5,837 bases of DNA from UBA6136 sp964386975 (GTDB taxonomy: Bacteria > Pseudomonadota > Gammaproteobacteria > Methylococcales > Methylococcaceae), in the NCBI GenBank assembly GCA_964386975.1, contig CAYLUS010000072.1, forward strand, positions 1 through 5,837. The letters run 5' to 3'. Both the position numbers and the translations under genes were made by a program. The notes under the pieces are model-generated. The model was not told the origin of the DNA and did no database searches. It saw only the letters and a list, made by a program, of their open reading frames with translations. Below, in pieces: positions 1 to 4,734 of the stretch; positions within the stretch are counted from its first letter, which is position 1; each line of letters begins with the position of its first letter.

Positions 1-12
1 CGTTCATGCTTG

Positions 13-102
13 TGTCTCACCGACTAGCAACAAATCAGTTAATGTCTCATTTTTTGGGTTTTGTGAATCTCATCAGAAGTGGTGTCTATTTCGTGAGACT
101 CA
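13..102. repeat. Degenerate repeat with about 30-base period, possible insertion-sequence end
   Basis: TGTCTCA occurs at 13-19 and again exactly 30 bases on at 43-49. TTTTGTGAATCTCA at 59-72 recurs 30 bases later as TTTCGTGAGACTCA at 89-102, with three differences. GTCTCAC (14-20) is also matched in inverted orientation by GTGAGAC (93-99). Several short, spaced copies of a TG-starting motif near one edge are known for the ends of IS21-family elements, so this may be a decayed IS end. No transposase is in the window and the link is inference. The copies are too divergent and too few for a CRISPR array. Confidence 0.35.
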
Positions 103-160
103 AAAAACTTCGCCGCCCTCAGCAAGATTGAGCTAAACACGAGGTCGGTGATGCGGCTTA

Positions 161-185
161 GTTGACCCATAAGGCCTAGGTCATC
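161..185. promoter_or_regulatory. Candidate operator, GTTGACC / GGTCATC inverted repeat
   Basis: GTTGACC (161-167) and GGTCATC (179-185) are inverted copies with one mismatch, separated by 11 bases. Centre-to-centre spacing is about 18 bases, under two helical turns. The left arm contains the TTGACC -35-like hexamer, so a protein bound here would block RNA polymerase. HigA-type antitoxins usually repress their own promoter through such sites. Assignment to this antitoxin is inference. Confidence 0.35.
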
Positions 186-208
186 AGTAACGCCCTATAT
201 GCTTCAGG

Positions 209-224
209 GTATCCTGTGGGATAC
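209..224. promoter_or_regulatory. Candidate operator or 5' UTR hairpin, GTATCC-TGTG-GGATAC
   Basis: Perfect six-base inverted repeat around TGTG, ending nine bases before the ATG at 234. It could be a second antitoxin-binding site, or in RNA a small hairpin with a four-base loop occupying the position where a ribosome binding site should lie. No good Shine-Dalgarno sequence precedes ATG 234. The only purine run is GGGA within the right arm, about 12 bases from the start. Either reading implies tight control of toxin synthesis. Confidence 0.4.
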
Positions 225-233
225 AAATCACGC

Positions 234-554
234 ATGAGCTATCTGATCGAACAGACCGAAACCTTTATAGACTGGATTTCATCGCTCCGCGACTTGTCGG
301 GGCGTATTGCCATCCTAAGAAGAATTGATCGGGTGGCTGATGGGAACCTCGGAGAGATCAAGCCGCTAGGCGATGGAGTCTCTGAGATGAAAATCGATAA
401 AGGCCCCGGCTATCGCGATTACCACATGCGACGCGGAGAACTGGTGATATTGCTTCTCGCAGGGGGCGATAAATCCTCGCAAGAAAGAGACATAAAGAGG
501 GCCAAACAACTCGCTAGGGAGATGAGCAATGAGCAAGGGGATCACGACGTTTGA
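234..554 (+). CDS. RelE/ParE-superfamily toxin, HigB/Gp49-like
   Basis: Toxin of a type II toxin-antitoxin pair, 106 residues, the usual size for the Gp49/HigB-like group. Members of this superfamily generally act as ribosome-dependent mRNA endonucleases. Family features visible are QTETFIDWISSLRD near the N-terminus, an arginine-rich helix (RIAILRRIDRVADGN), the GPGYR core strand at residues 57-61, and LLLAGGDKSSQ at 73-83 followed by a helix with DIKRAKQLA. The start is placed at ATG 234, not the in-frame GTG at 216, because homologues begin a few residues before the QTETF motif and because GTG lies inside a perfect palindrome. The antitoxin gene overlaps its last 26 bases, so the order is toxin first, as in higBA-type modules. 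The family assignment is firm; the exact target is not visible. Confidence 0.88.
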   Translation: MSYLIEQTETFIDWISSLRDLSGRIAILRRIDRVADGNLGEIKPLGDGVSEMKIDKGPGYRDYHMRRGELVILLLAGGDKSSQERDIKRAKQLAREMSNEQGDHDV

Positions 555-822
555 TCTATCCGAGTTTCTGGATAGCGATGATGCCATCTGTGAATACCTG
601 ACACAGGTCCTCGATGATGGCGATATGGAAGAGGCCAAGAGAGCCTTGGGCTATGTGGCCAAAGCAAAAGGGATGGCCGCTATCGCAGAGCAAACCGGGC
701 TTGGAAGGGAGAGCCTATACAAGACGCTGAAGCCAGAAACGAAACCCCGTTTCGATACGATGCTTCGAATCCTTCATGCTGCAGGACTGCGGCTGAAGGT
801 GGAACCAATCACACCGCATTGA
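529..822 (+). CDS. HigA-like antitoxin, helix-turn-helix addiction module antidote
   Basis: Antitoxin of the preceding gene, 97 residues. The N-terminal part (TTFDLSEFLDSDDAICEYL, residues 6-24) is typical of antidotes paired with Gp49-like toxins. The C-terminal half is a Cro/C1-type helix-turn-helix: the first helices lie around 32-56, the recognition helix around 59-68 (RESLYKTLK), and the closing segment is RFDTMLRILHAAGLRLKV (74-91). The start ATG lies inside the toxin gene, preceded by AGGGAG at 516-521 with seven bases of spacing, a good ribosome site. Its own strong site compared with the weak one of the toxin fits the need for excess antitoxin. It should neutralise the toxin by binding it and repress the shared promoter. 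The protein is complete and shows no sign of decay. Confidence 0.9.
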   Translation: MSKGITTFDLSEFLDSDDAICEYLTQVLDDGDMEEAKRALGYVAKAKGMAAIAEQTGLGRESLYKTLKPETKPRFDTMLRILHAAGLRLKVEPITPH

Positions 823-837
823 AGAATCCCGCCTCTT

Positions 838-875
838 GCAAATTTTCAAAGGTGGTGGATGCCCCTTTGAATTGC
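838..875. terminator. Inverted repeat between convergent genes, probable bidirectional terminator
   Basis: TTCAAAGG (845-852) and CCTTTGAA (864-871) are perfect eight-base arms around an 11-base loop. The pairing resumes with GCAA (838-841) and TTGC (872-875) after a three-base bulge on the left. It lies 15 bases after the antitoxin stop and two bases beyond the tpm stop, where both convergent transcripts should end. No clean run of T follows on either strand, only short T/A-rich arms, so efficiency as an intrinsic terminator is uncertain. Confidence 0.5.
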
Positions 876-877
876 GC

Positions 878-1537
878 TCAAGCGACCTTCGAAGTCAGCA
901 ACCAGACAGACTCGGTGAGTCCAGTAAGGCCTCTGGAAGCAAGCCCTGGGTTGTCATTCAGGCTCTCCCGGCTTTCGATGAGCAAGGGTTGATACGGATC
1001 TTTAAAGAGTTCACGCATTCGAGTGTGGCTCAGGGGAAAGGGCGGTCCCGCCATTTCGCTCGGGTTGTAATCCAGCGTCACCATGAAAATTGGAGCGCCC
1101 TGGGCTAAGGTCATCAAGTGCCTTGCATAGCGGTGTTGAAGTTCAGGTGGCATCGCGATGAGCGCGGCACGATCGTAGATCACACCGGGCGATCCGACCT
1201 CTTGGGGGCTGACTTCAAAAAAGTCGCCTTCAATGATTTCAATTCCATCCGATGACCAGAAGATCAGCCCTTTTTCGTCGCGGCGCACAGGGGTTGTATC
1301 CAGCGCCTTCCAAAAAGCCTGAACCGCGATCGGACTCAGTTCAAGGCCGATCACCTGATGGCCGAGGCCTCTCAGGTAAGGAAGATCAACCGATTTCCCG
1401 CAGAGCGGAACCAGGACAGATGATTCTGATTTGAGACCCTGTGCTTCCCAGTGTCGCAGCAGCACGGGATTGACGTCGTTCAAATGGAATCCGGTATGGC
1501 CCTTCTGCCAATTTTCTAACCAGAATCGTGGATTCAT
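878..1537 (-). CDS. tpm: Thiopurine S-methyltransferase (TPMT family)
   Basis: Cytoplasmic S-adenosylmethionine-dependent methyltransferase, 219 residues, the normal size of bacterial TPMT. Known bacterial members methylate thiopurines and also selenium or tellurium compounds, giving volatile products and some tellurite tolerance. Visible family features: N-terminal FWLENWQKGHTGFH (5-18), cofactor-binding loop VLVPLCGKSVDLPYL (41-55), the acidic strand end GLELSP (64-69, E66 likely contacting the SAM ribose), EGDFF (103-107), YDRAALIAMPP (121-131) and MVTLDYNP (152-159) followed by GPPFPLS (164-170). Start ATG 1537 is set by homology. A very strong AAGGAGGA precedes it, but 11 bases away, longer than usual. 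It is convergent with the toxin-antitoxin pair and lies 291 bases after the exported-protein gene on the same strand, so it probably has its own promoter. No mutations in key motifs are seen. Confidence 0.93.
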   Translation of the reverse strand: MNPRFWLENWQKGHTGFHLNDVNPVLLRHWEAQGLKSESSVLVPLCGKSVDLPYLRGLGHQVIGLELSPIAVQAFWKALDTTPVRRDEKGLIFWSSDGIEIIEGDFFEVSPQEVGSPGVIYDRAALIAMPPELQHRYARHLMTLAQGAPIFMVTLDYNPSEMAGPPFPLSHTRMRELFKDPYQPLLIESRESLNDNPGLASRGLTGLTESVWLLTSKVA

Positions 1538-1540
1538 GAT

Positions 1541-1556
1541 TGAGGAGATCCTCCTT
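1541..1556 (-). promoter_or_regulatory. tpm ribosome binding site inside a small hairpin
   Basis: Read on the - strand, AAGGAGGA (1556-1549) is a near-complete match to the 16S rRNA tail. The overlapping AGGAG-GAT-CTCCT is a perfect five-base inverted repeat with a three-base loop (1555-1543), so the ribosome site can pair with the sequence just before the start codon. The spacing to the ATG is 11 bases, and no in-frame start codon lies closer. Folding would lower translation. Confidence 0.55.
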
Positions 1557-1692
1557 TCCTTTGTCTTTGTATCGGGGCCTTGAAAAAAAATCCCTTTTGC
1601 GAATCCCGTTAGCCTATTGAAGATCTGGGGTGAGTGTGCTCGTCAGGTATGCGCCATTGATCCCGTCCGATGTAAGTGATCCCCTGAAGCCG

Positions 1693-1756
1693 GCATGAGA
1701 AGGACTCTTCCGATATGGCGTATGGCTTAAAAGAGCAACGCCTCGACTCCTCATGC
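1693..1756. other. Nested inverted repeats, possible structured element
   Basis: GCATGAG (1693-1699) pairs perfectly with CTCATGC (1750-1756). Inside, GGCGT (1717-1721) pairs with ACGCC (1738-1742), and within that GCTT (1725-1728) can pair with GAGC (1733-1736) around an AAAA loop, using one G-U pair. A short AAG/CTT pairing at 1700-1709 would make a three-way junction. The inner pairing works best on the + strand, opposite to the flanking genes. Chance arrangement is quite possible. Confidence 0.2.
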
Positions 1757-1828
1757 GCGTGGATCGTTAGAGAGATCGGTCAATGACCCATGCCCATGAC
1801 GATAGAGTCGGTGAATTCTGGGCCTCTG

Positions 1829-2890
1829 TCATGGTTCCGGTCCATATTCTTCAACAAAACTAGCTGGTCGTCTTTCTGGCCATGATGTTGATTGCCTCTT
1901 AAGCATGATGCCATCGCTCGAATAAGCCTTTGATTGACAATGCACTTTCAGTAGCTCGATCTCCGGAAGATTTCGTAACCACTGGTTATCGACCCAGTAC
2001 TCTCGATTGGCCGGTGCATCGTAGGAATCCCCTGAATAGCCATTGCCGGTGAAGTATTCGGAGAAGCTATTGACGGCAAAAAGCCAGGCACGAAGCTCAA
2101 TAGCGGATGGCTTTGGTCCGAGATCATGCAAGACCCGATCGGTTGGGCACTGGTTGGTGGGGGAATACCTGAGAGCGACTTTATTGGCGCATTGCTTCTG
2201 ATTCAGTGCATTGGCGATCGAAGTGAAGATGGGGTCGCATTGAGTGAGATCCGACCACCGGAAGGCGCCCGTCGTGGAATCGAGAGGACACTCGGTCAGA
2301 TCCGAAAAGCGCTTGGACATGAGATCAGCAACCACCGATGGGCTGATTTTTGGAGATCGCGCTGTCCCATAGACATGATCAAACCATTTCTGAAGATTGT
2401 GGGGGTATACCGCTGATACCGGCTGCGATTTTGGTCGAAACACGACCAGCCAATAGTTCTGGTTCGCCGAACAGGTAGCACCTGTCCCGTAGCCAACATC
2501 TGCCATGATTTGATCGGGATTGAACTGACCGGCAATCAGGGCTTTTTCAATGAGCGTGTGATCTGCGACGAAGATGAAGTAACGACCGATGCCCTCCCTC
2601 CCGAGGGCAAAGTGCTGTTTGACCCATGCCGCATCATTGCCATTGGGATACTGATTTTTTGAAATGGAAAAAAAACGAGCGAAGAGTTTCTCGGAGACGA
2701 TCGCAGGCACTTTCAGGGTGCCCGCCGCATTGCTCACCGGTGTTGTTTTTTCAAATGCGTCCCTGACTGCCCGTGCAGAACGAAGTGTCACGGCGGATTC
2801 ATCCCGTGCCAACGTGGGACTGCTGATACTCAGCATCAGGACGCCGCTTAGAAAGAGCCAAAAGCCGCTGTGCCGAAGGGAACGTGTCAT
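1829..2890 (-). CDS. Exported six-cysteine protein of unknown function
   Basis: A 353-residue protein I do not recognise. The N-terminus is a clear Sec signal peptide: basic MTRSLRHSG, a hydrophobic core (FWLFLSGVLMLSI), and a likely cleavage site after SPTLA (about residue 28), with no lipobox cysteine. The mature part has six cysteines (140, 201, 218, 234, 248, 318), an even number that would suit three disulfides in the periplasm or outside the cell. A short motif R-[FW]-S-D-L-T-[EQ]-C occurs twice, at 194-201 and 211-218. The C-terminal part is rich in aromatic residues and tyrosine (SEYFTGNGYSGDSYD, 277-291). No membrane helix follows the signal. The start is ATG 2890, with GGGAGG four bases upstream. 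The frame stays open for 45 more codons upstream, but a signal peptide would then be internal. It is divergent from the 3246 gene across a palindrome-rich gap. Confidence 0.8.
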   Translation of the reverse strand: MTRSLRHSGFWLFLSGVLMLSISSPTLARDESAVTLRSARAVRDAFEKTTPVSNAAGTLKVPAIVSEKLFARFFSISKNQYPNGNDAAWVKQHFALGREGIGRYFIFVADHTLIEKALIAGQFNPDQIMADVGYGTGATCSANQNYWLVVFRPKSQPVSAVYPHNLQKWFDHVYGTARSPKISPSVVADLMSKRFSDLTECPLDSTTGAFRWSDLTQCDPIFTSIANALNQKQCANKVALRYSPTNQCPTDRVLHDLGPKPSAIELRAWLFAVNSFSEYFTGNGYSGDSYDAPANREYWVDNQWLRNLPEIELLKVHCQSKAYSSDGIMLKRQSTSWPERRPASFVEEYGPEP

Positions 2891-2984
2891 CTTGCCTCCC
2901 TGGATCCTGGACCATTCAGTCAAATGATTCGATTCATCATGATGGTATCGCAAACGGCGGGGAACCCTCTCATCACGCTGAGAT

Positions 2985-2999
2985 CGCAATTGCATTGCG
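2985..2999. promoter_or_regulatory. Candidate operator CGCAAT-TGC-ATTGCG
   Basis: Perfect six-base inverted repeat with a three-base centre, containing the palindrome GCAATTGC. It lies about 95 bases upstream of the exported-protein start and 250 bases upstream of the 3246 gene. CACGC before it and GCGTG after it extend the symmetry. The size and symmetry suit a dimeric repressor, but no regulator gene is nearby to assign to it. Confidence 0.3.
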
Positions 3000-3088
3000 T
3001 GGGGGTAATGGCCGCGCGTTGACAACCCATCGATGAGTCCATTTCGCGATCGAGACGCCGCCCGAAGATGTGTTCGCAGCAGACGGTT

Positions 3089-3119
3089 TCGATAAGCAAT
3101 CCCGCATGTGGACTAGAAT
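3089..3119 (+). promoter_or_regulatory. Weak candidate promoter for the 3246 gene
   Basis: TAGAAT at 3114-3119 matches five of six bases of the sigma-70 -10 consensus. The best -35 partner is TCGATA at 3089-3094 (four of six), at a longer than ideal 19-base spacing. Transcription from here would give a leader of nearly 120 bases carrying the hairpins CCCAC/GTGGG and GAGAA/TTCTC. This is a pattern match only. Confidence 0.25.
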
Positions 3120-3128
3120 AGAGGTCGC

Positions 3129-3154
3129 CCCACGCCTGTGGGAGAAACGTTCTC
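3129..3154. promoter_or_regulatory. Paired inverted repeats just after the candidate promoter
   Basis: CCCAC (3129-3133) and GTGGG (3138-3142) form a hairpin with a four-base GCCT loop. GAGAA (3142-3146) and TTCTC (3150-3154) form a second symmetric site sharing base 3142 with the first. Together they could act as a protein-binding site near a transcription start or as leader structure. Function is inferred from position only. Confidence 0.3.
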
Positions 3155-3205
3155 ACGAGCGGAGGACTAAGCGCGTTGTGGTTTATGCAACCCTTCGCTC
3201 CGATT

Positions 3206-3215
3206 TGATCGATCA
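3206..3215. promoter_or_regulatory. TGATCGATCA palindrome in a GATC cluster
   Basis: Perfect ten-base palindrome about 30 bases before the 3246 start. With the following GATCA it gives three GATC words in about 15 bases. It could be an operator or, if the organism has a Dam-type methylase, a methylation-sensitive site. Nothing else in the window supports either. Confidence 0.2.
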
Positions 3216-3245
3216 GATCATCATTTAACAAGATGCAGGACACTG

Positions 3246-3971
3246 ATGTTTGAAGCCCTTTTTATTGATCTACCCCTCGCCCTGATCGGCTATGCCCTTA
3301 TTATTTTTATTCTCATGAAGGTTCAGGGGGATCTTGTTCATGATGCTGAAGGGGTCGCTTCACGATCCCGGATCGACGGACCGGGTTCAACGCTTGTGCG
3401 CGAAGATGTGGCAAAGACGCATGCATCCCGTGATGAGAGCCAGCACGAGACCGTTCAGATTGTAGAGGCAGTCTCAGCTTGTGATCCTGATCACTCAGTT
3501 GACGATGACCACTTGCCGCCCCATGTGCCGACCGATTTCCAGCAGAGACGACATTTCATTACCCACCTCTATACCCTGGCCACGGATGTCTATCCCCGGC
3601 CTGATGATCTGGAAGAACGCCGCAGTTACATTGAAAGGGTCCAAGCGTCAGTCACGCGGATGTTGCACGATCCGGAAGAAGTCGCTGCCATGGAAAAACG
3701 TCGTCTCGACCGTTCCAACTCGGAAGCGTCCTTCGTATCGTCTGCCGGCGACGCTCAAACATCCCTTCAGCCCGGCGGGCATTCCGGGACGATCAAAAGA
3801 ACCGGTGGGGACGTGCTGGCACTCCCTCAGGATGCCTCATTAAGGCGGCATGCCATCCAGACCCTTGCCGCGGCATGGGAAAAGCAATATCCCCGTCCCA
3901 CGGATCCCACACTGCGTCGTCACTATGATCAATGGCTGGCCTCTGAATTTGCATCTCTTTCTGGCGAATGA
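3246..3971 (+). CDS. Membrane-anchored protein with two YPRP modules, function unknown
   Basis: A 241-residue protein I do not recognise. Residues about 4-24 (ALFIDLPLALIGYALIIFIL) form one hydrophobic helix with no cleavage site, so it is probably an anchored inner-membrane protein. Residues 25-93 are polar, acidic and probably disordered. Two copies of a 47-residue module follow, at 94-140 and 193-239, aligned without gaps: a [VL]-P-x-D start, R-R-H (101-103; 200-202), Y-P-R-P (116-119; 215-218) and R-R-x-Y (125-128; 224-227) at identical spacing. They are joined by a polar linker rich in Ser, Gly and Asp. The many paired arginines suggest a charged binding surface, perhaps for a partner protein or nucleic acid; that is inference. 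Start ATG 3246 has AGGA five bases upstream. Its stop overlaps a doubtful small ORF by four bases, and a membrane protein gene follows 216 bases on, so co-transcription is plausible. Confidence 0.78.
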   Translation: MFEALFIDLPLALIGYALIIFILMKVQGDLVHDAEGVASRSRIDGPGSTLVREDVAKTHASRDESQHETVQIVEAVSACDPDHSVDDDHLPPHVPTDFQQRRHFITHLYTLATDVYPRPDDLEERRSYIERVQASVTRMLHDPEEVAAMEKRRLDRSNSEASFVSSAGDAQTSLQPGGHSGTIKRTGGDVLALPQDASLRRHAIQTLAAAWEKQYPRPTDPTLRRHYDQWLASEFASLSGE

Positions 3972-4180
3972 AATTGGCGGTCATTGGCAGATTCAAAGAT
4001 GGACTATCCGTTGCACGTTGTAACCCGATGCCGAATAGCATCCCGTTTGCGTCCACAAAAAAGCGCAGTCAGTGGATGAGTGAAGCAAGAGCGCCAGCAA
4101 GAACCGGGCTTTTCTTGAAGAAATGCCGTTCCTTTAATCCGGGGGACCACCCCGGATCCAAAGGATCGTTCCCCGATTGA
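3968..4180 (+). CDS. Doubtful small ORF between two membrane protein genes
   Basis: A 70-codon frame whose ATG overlaps the preceding stop (ATGA), a classic coupling arrangement, and whose own stop is seven bases before the next gene. The placement favours a real gene or a coupling ORF. The translation does not: it looks like average six-frame noise, rich in Ser, Pro, Lys and Arg, with no hydrophobic core or known motif, and its 3' third contains a strong DNA hairpin. It is listed for its geometry. The alternative is plain intergenic DNA. Confidence 0.2.
   Translation: MKLAVIGRFKDGLSVARCNPMPNSIPFASTKKRSQWMSEARAPARTGLFLKKCRSFNPGDHPGSKGSFPD
4107..4127. repeat. Imperfect palindrome around TTCTTGAAGAA
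   Basis: GGCTTTTCTT and AAGAAATGCC (4107-4116 and 4118-4127) are inverted copies around a single G, with one mismatch. It lies immediately before the larger hairpin at 4131-4164, giving two consecutive palindromes in the gap between the two membrane protein genes. Confidence 0.35.
4131..4164 (+). terminator. Strong two-part hairpin, possible attenuator or processing site
   Basis: ATCCGGGG (4137-4144) and CCCCGGAT (4150-4157) are perfect eight-base arms around GACCA. CCTTT (4131-4135) and AAAGG (4160-4164) extend the stem beyond a small internal loop of one and two bases. Total pairing is 13 base pairs, mostly G-C in the core. No T run follows, so it is a poor intrinsic terminator. Lying 23 bases before the next start codon, it may limit read-through, stabilise the upstream RNA or influence translation of the 4188 gene. 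A smaller ATCG/CGAT hairpin follows at 4165-4177. Confidence 0.5.
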
Positions 4181-4187
4181 ACCGCCG

Positions 4188-4724
4188 ATGATGAATGCGC
4201 CGCATTTGGAGCAGCCCCCCCTCAGTCGATTGCTGATGGGTGGTACAACGTTCCTCTTTTCACAATCCCTGCCTCTGTTCGTCCCACTGGTTCTCAATTC
4301 TGAACTTTCAACAGAAGCCAAGACGATCGTATCGGGCGCTCTCCTCTTTGGTTTGCCGGAGGCGGGGACCTTTATCGCGGTCTCCATCCTTGGTAAGCCT
4401 GGCTATTATTGGTTGAGGGCGAAGGCCCTTGGCATCATTAAACGTTCGATACCGACGGCGGAGGTTGGGCCGCTTCGCTATTACATAGGACTCACGGTTT
4501 TCTGCATTCTGCTCCTCCTCGGAATCATTGAGCCCTACGTGTCAAATCAGTTGCCGATGGCGATCCAGCTCAATCGTCCACTCATCGTCGGCATTGCCGA
4601 TATCCTCTTTGTCGCAAATCTTTTCGTTCTCGGCGGCGACTTTTGGGATAAGTTGCGCGCTCTTTTTCTCTACACGGCAAAAGCCAAATTCATCGAGGAG
4701 GATCCGCCAGAACTTCGCCTGTGA
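4188..4724 (+). CDS. Four-helix inner-membrane protein with two related halves
   Basis: A 178-residue integral membrane protein. Hydrophobic segments lie at about 17-37, 46-68, 98-118 and 131-149. The halves resemble each other: R14-x-x-M-G and R97-x-x-I-G begin them, PLVLNSEL (33-40) matches PYVSNQLP (116-123) at the same offset, and each ends with L-G, six residues, then L-R-A (68-78 and 148-158). The ending VLGGDFWDKLRALF (147-160) reminds me of conserved uncharacterised bacterial proteins sometimes called transporter-suffix-domain proteins, a recollection I could not check. The C-terminal tail is polar and probably cytoplasmic. ATG 4188 is followed at once by a second ATG; neither has a clear ribosome site, so the start could be a few codons later, or translation may depend on ribosomes arriving from upstream. 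The gene is convergent with the patatin gene. Confidence 0.8.
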   Translation: MMNAPHLEQPPLSRLLMGGTTFLFSQSLPLFVPLVLNSELSTEAKTIVSGALLFGLPEAGTFIAVSILGKPGYYWLRAKALGIIKRSIPTAEVGPLRYYIGLTVFCILLLLGIIEPYVSNQLPMAIQLNRPLIVGIADILFVANLFVLGGDFWDKLRALFLYTAKAKFIEEDPPELRL

Positions 4725-4734
4725 GTTCAGGTCC

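Larger units (their letters stand above)
1..233. other. Non-coding lead-in to the toxin-antitoxin genes
   Basis: No open frame here resembles a protein. The first 100 bases are T-rich with repeated TCTCA words, unlike the more balanced sequence after them. The second half carries the control region of the toxin-antitoxin pair: a TTGACC hexamer (162-167) that could serve as a -35 element, and two inverted repeats. I could not find a convincing -10 box at the right distance from it. CAGTAA at 185-190 has the right spacing but is a poor match, and TATATG at 196-201 is a better match but too far away. Confidence 0.6.
1538..1828. other. Gene-free stretch upstream of tpm
   Basis: No frame here looks coding. 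Closest to tpm is the ribosome site, then an A/T run (eight A on the + strand near 1583-1590) flanked by two direct copies of AATCCC (1589-1594 and 1602-1607). I found no convincing -35/-10 pair for tpm on the - strand. Further in are a nested set of inverted repeats at 1693-1756 and a GGTCA-A-TGACC palindrome at 1778-1788. The terminator expected after the exported-protein gene is not obvious. Confidence 0.5.
2891..3245. other. Divergent intergenic region with several palindromes
   Basis: This 355-base gap must hold the promoters of both flanking genes. Visible elements are: CATCATGATG (2935-2944); CGCAAT-TGC-ATTGCG (2985-2999), framed by CACGC and GCGTG; CCCAC-GCCT-GTGGG (3129-3142); GAGAA-ACG-TTCTC (3142-3154); and TGATCGATCA (3206-3215). 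A - strand frame covers much of it (3243-2920), but its translation lacks protein-like character and it overlaps both control regions. It is best read as regulatory DNA. Confidence 0.55.

Noticed and set aside
13..102. CRISPR array
   Set aside because: The repeated words are short, imperfect and only two or three in number, with no true spacers and no cas gene.
216..233. GTG at 216 as toxin start, adding six residues
   Set aside because: AGGG lies at suitable spacing, but homologues start near ATG 234 and the GTG is inside a perfect palindrome that is better explained as a control site.
836..1108. + strand open frame opposite tpm
   Set aside because: It is the shadow of the tpm 3' half, whose family match is clear, and it begins inside the convergent inverted repeat.
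1589..1607. Two AATCCC direct repeats next to an A8/T8 run as a terminator for the exported-protein gene
   Set aside because: The repeats are direct, not inverted, so no stem forms before the T run, and the run is over 200 bases from the stop codon.
2891..3025. N-terminal extension of the exported protein to 3025
   Set aside because: It would put the signal peptide 45 residues inside the protein. The extension is Arg/His-rich noise, and ATG 2890 has its own GGGAGG.
2920..3243. - strand open frame of 107 codons
   Set aside because: It fills the divergent control region up to the 3246 start codon, lacks a protein-like pattern, and overlaps the likely promoters of both flanking genes.
4004..4387. 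- strand open frame of 127 codons
   Set aside because: It is antisense to the start of the four-helix membrane protein and runs through the strong hairpin. Its translation is basic, low in hydrophobic residues and has no motif.
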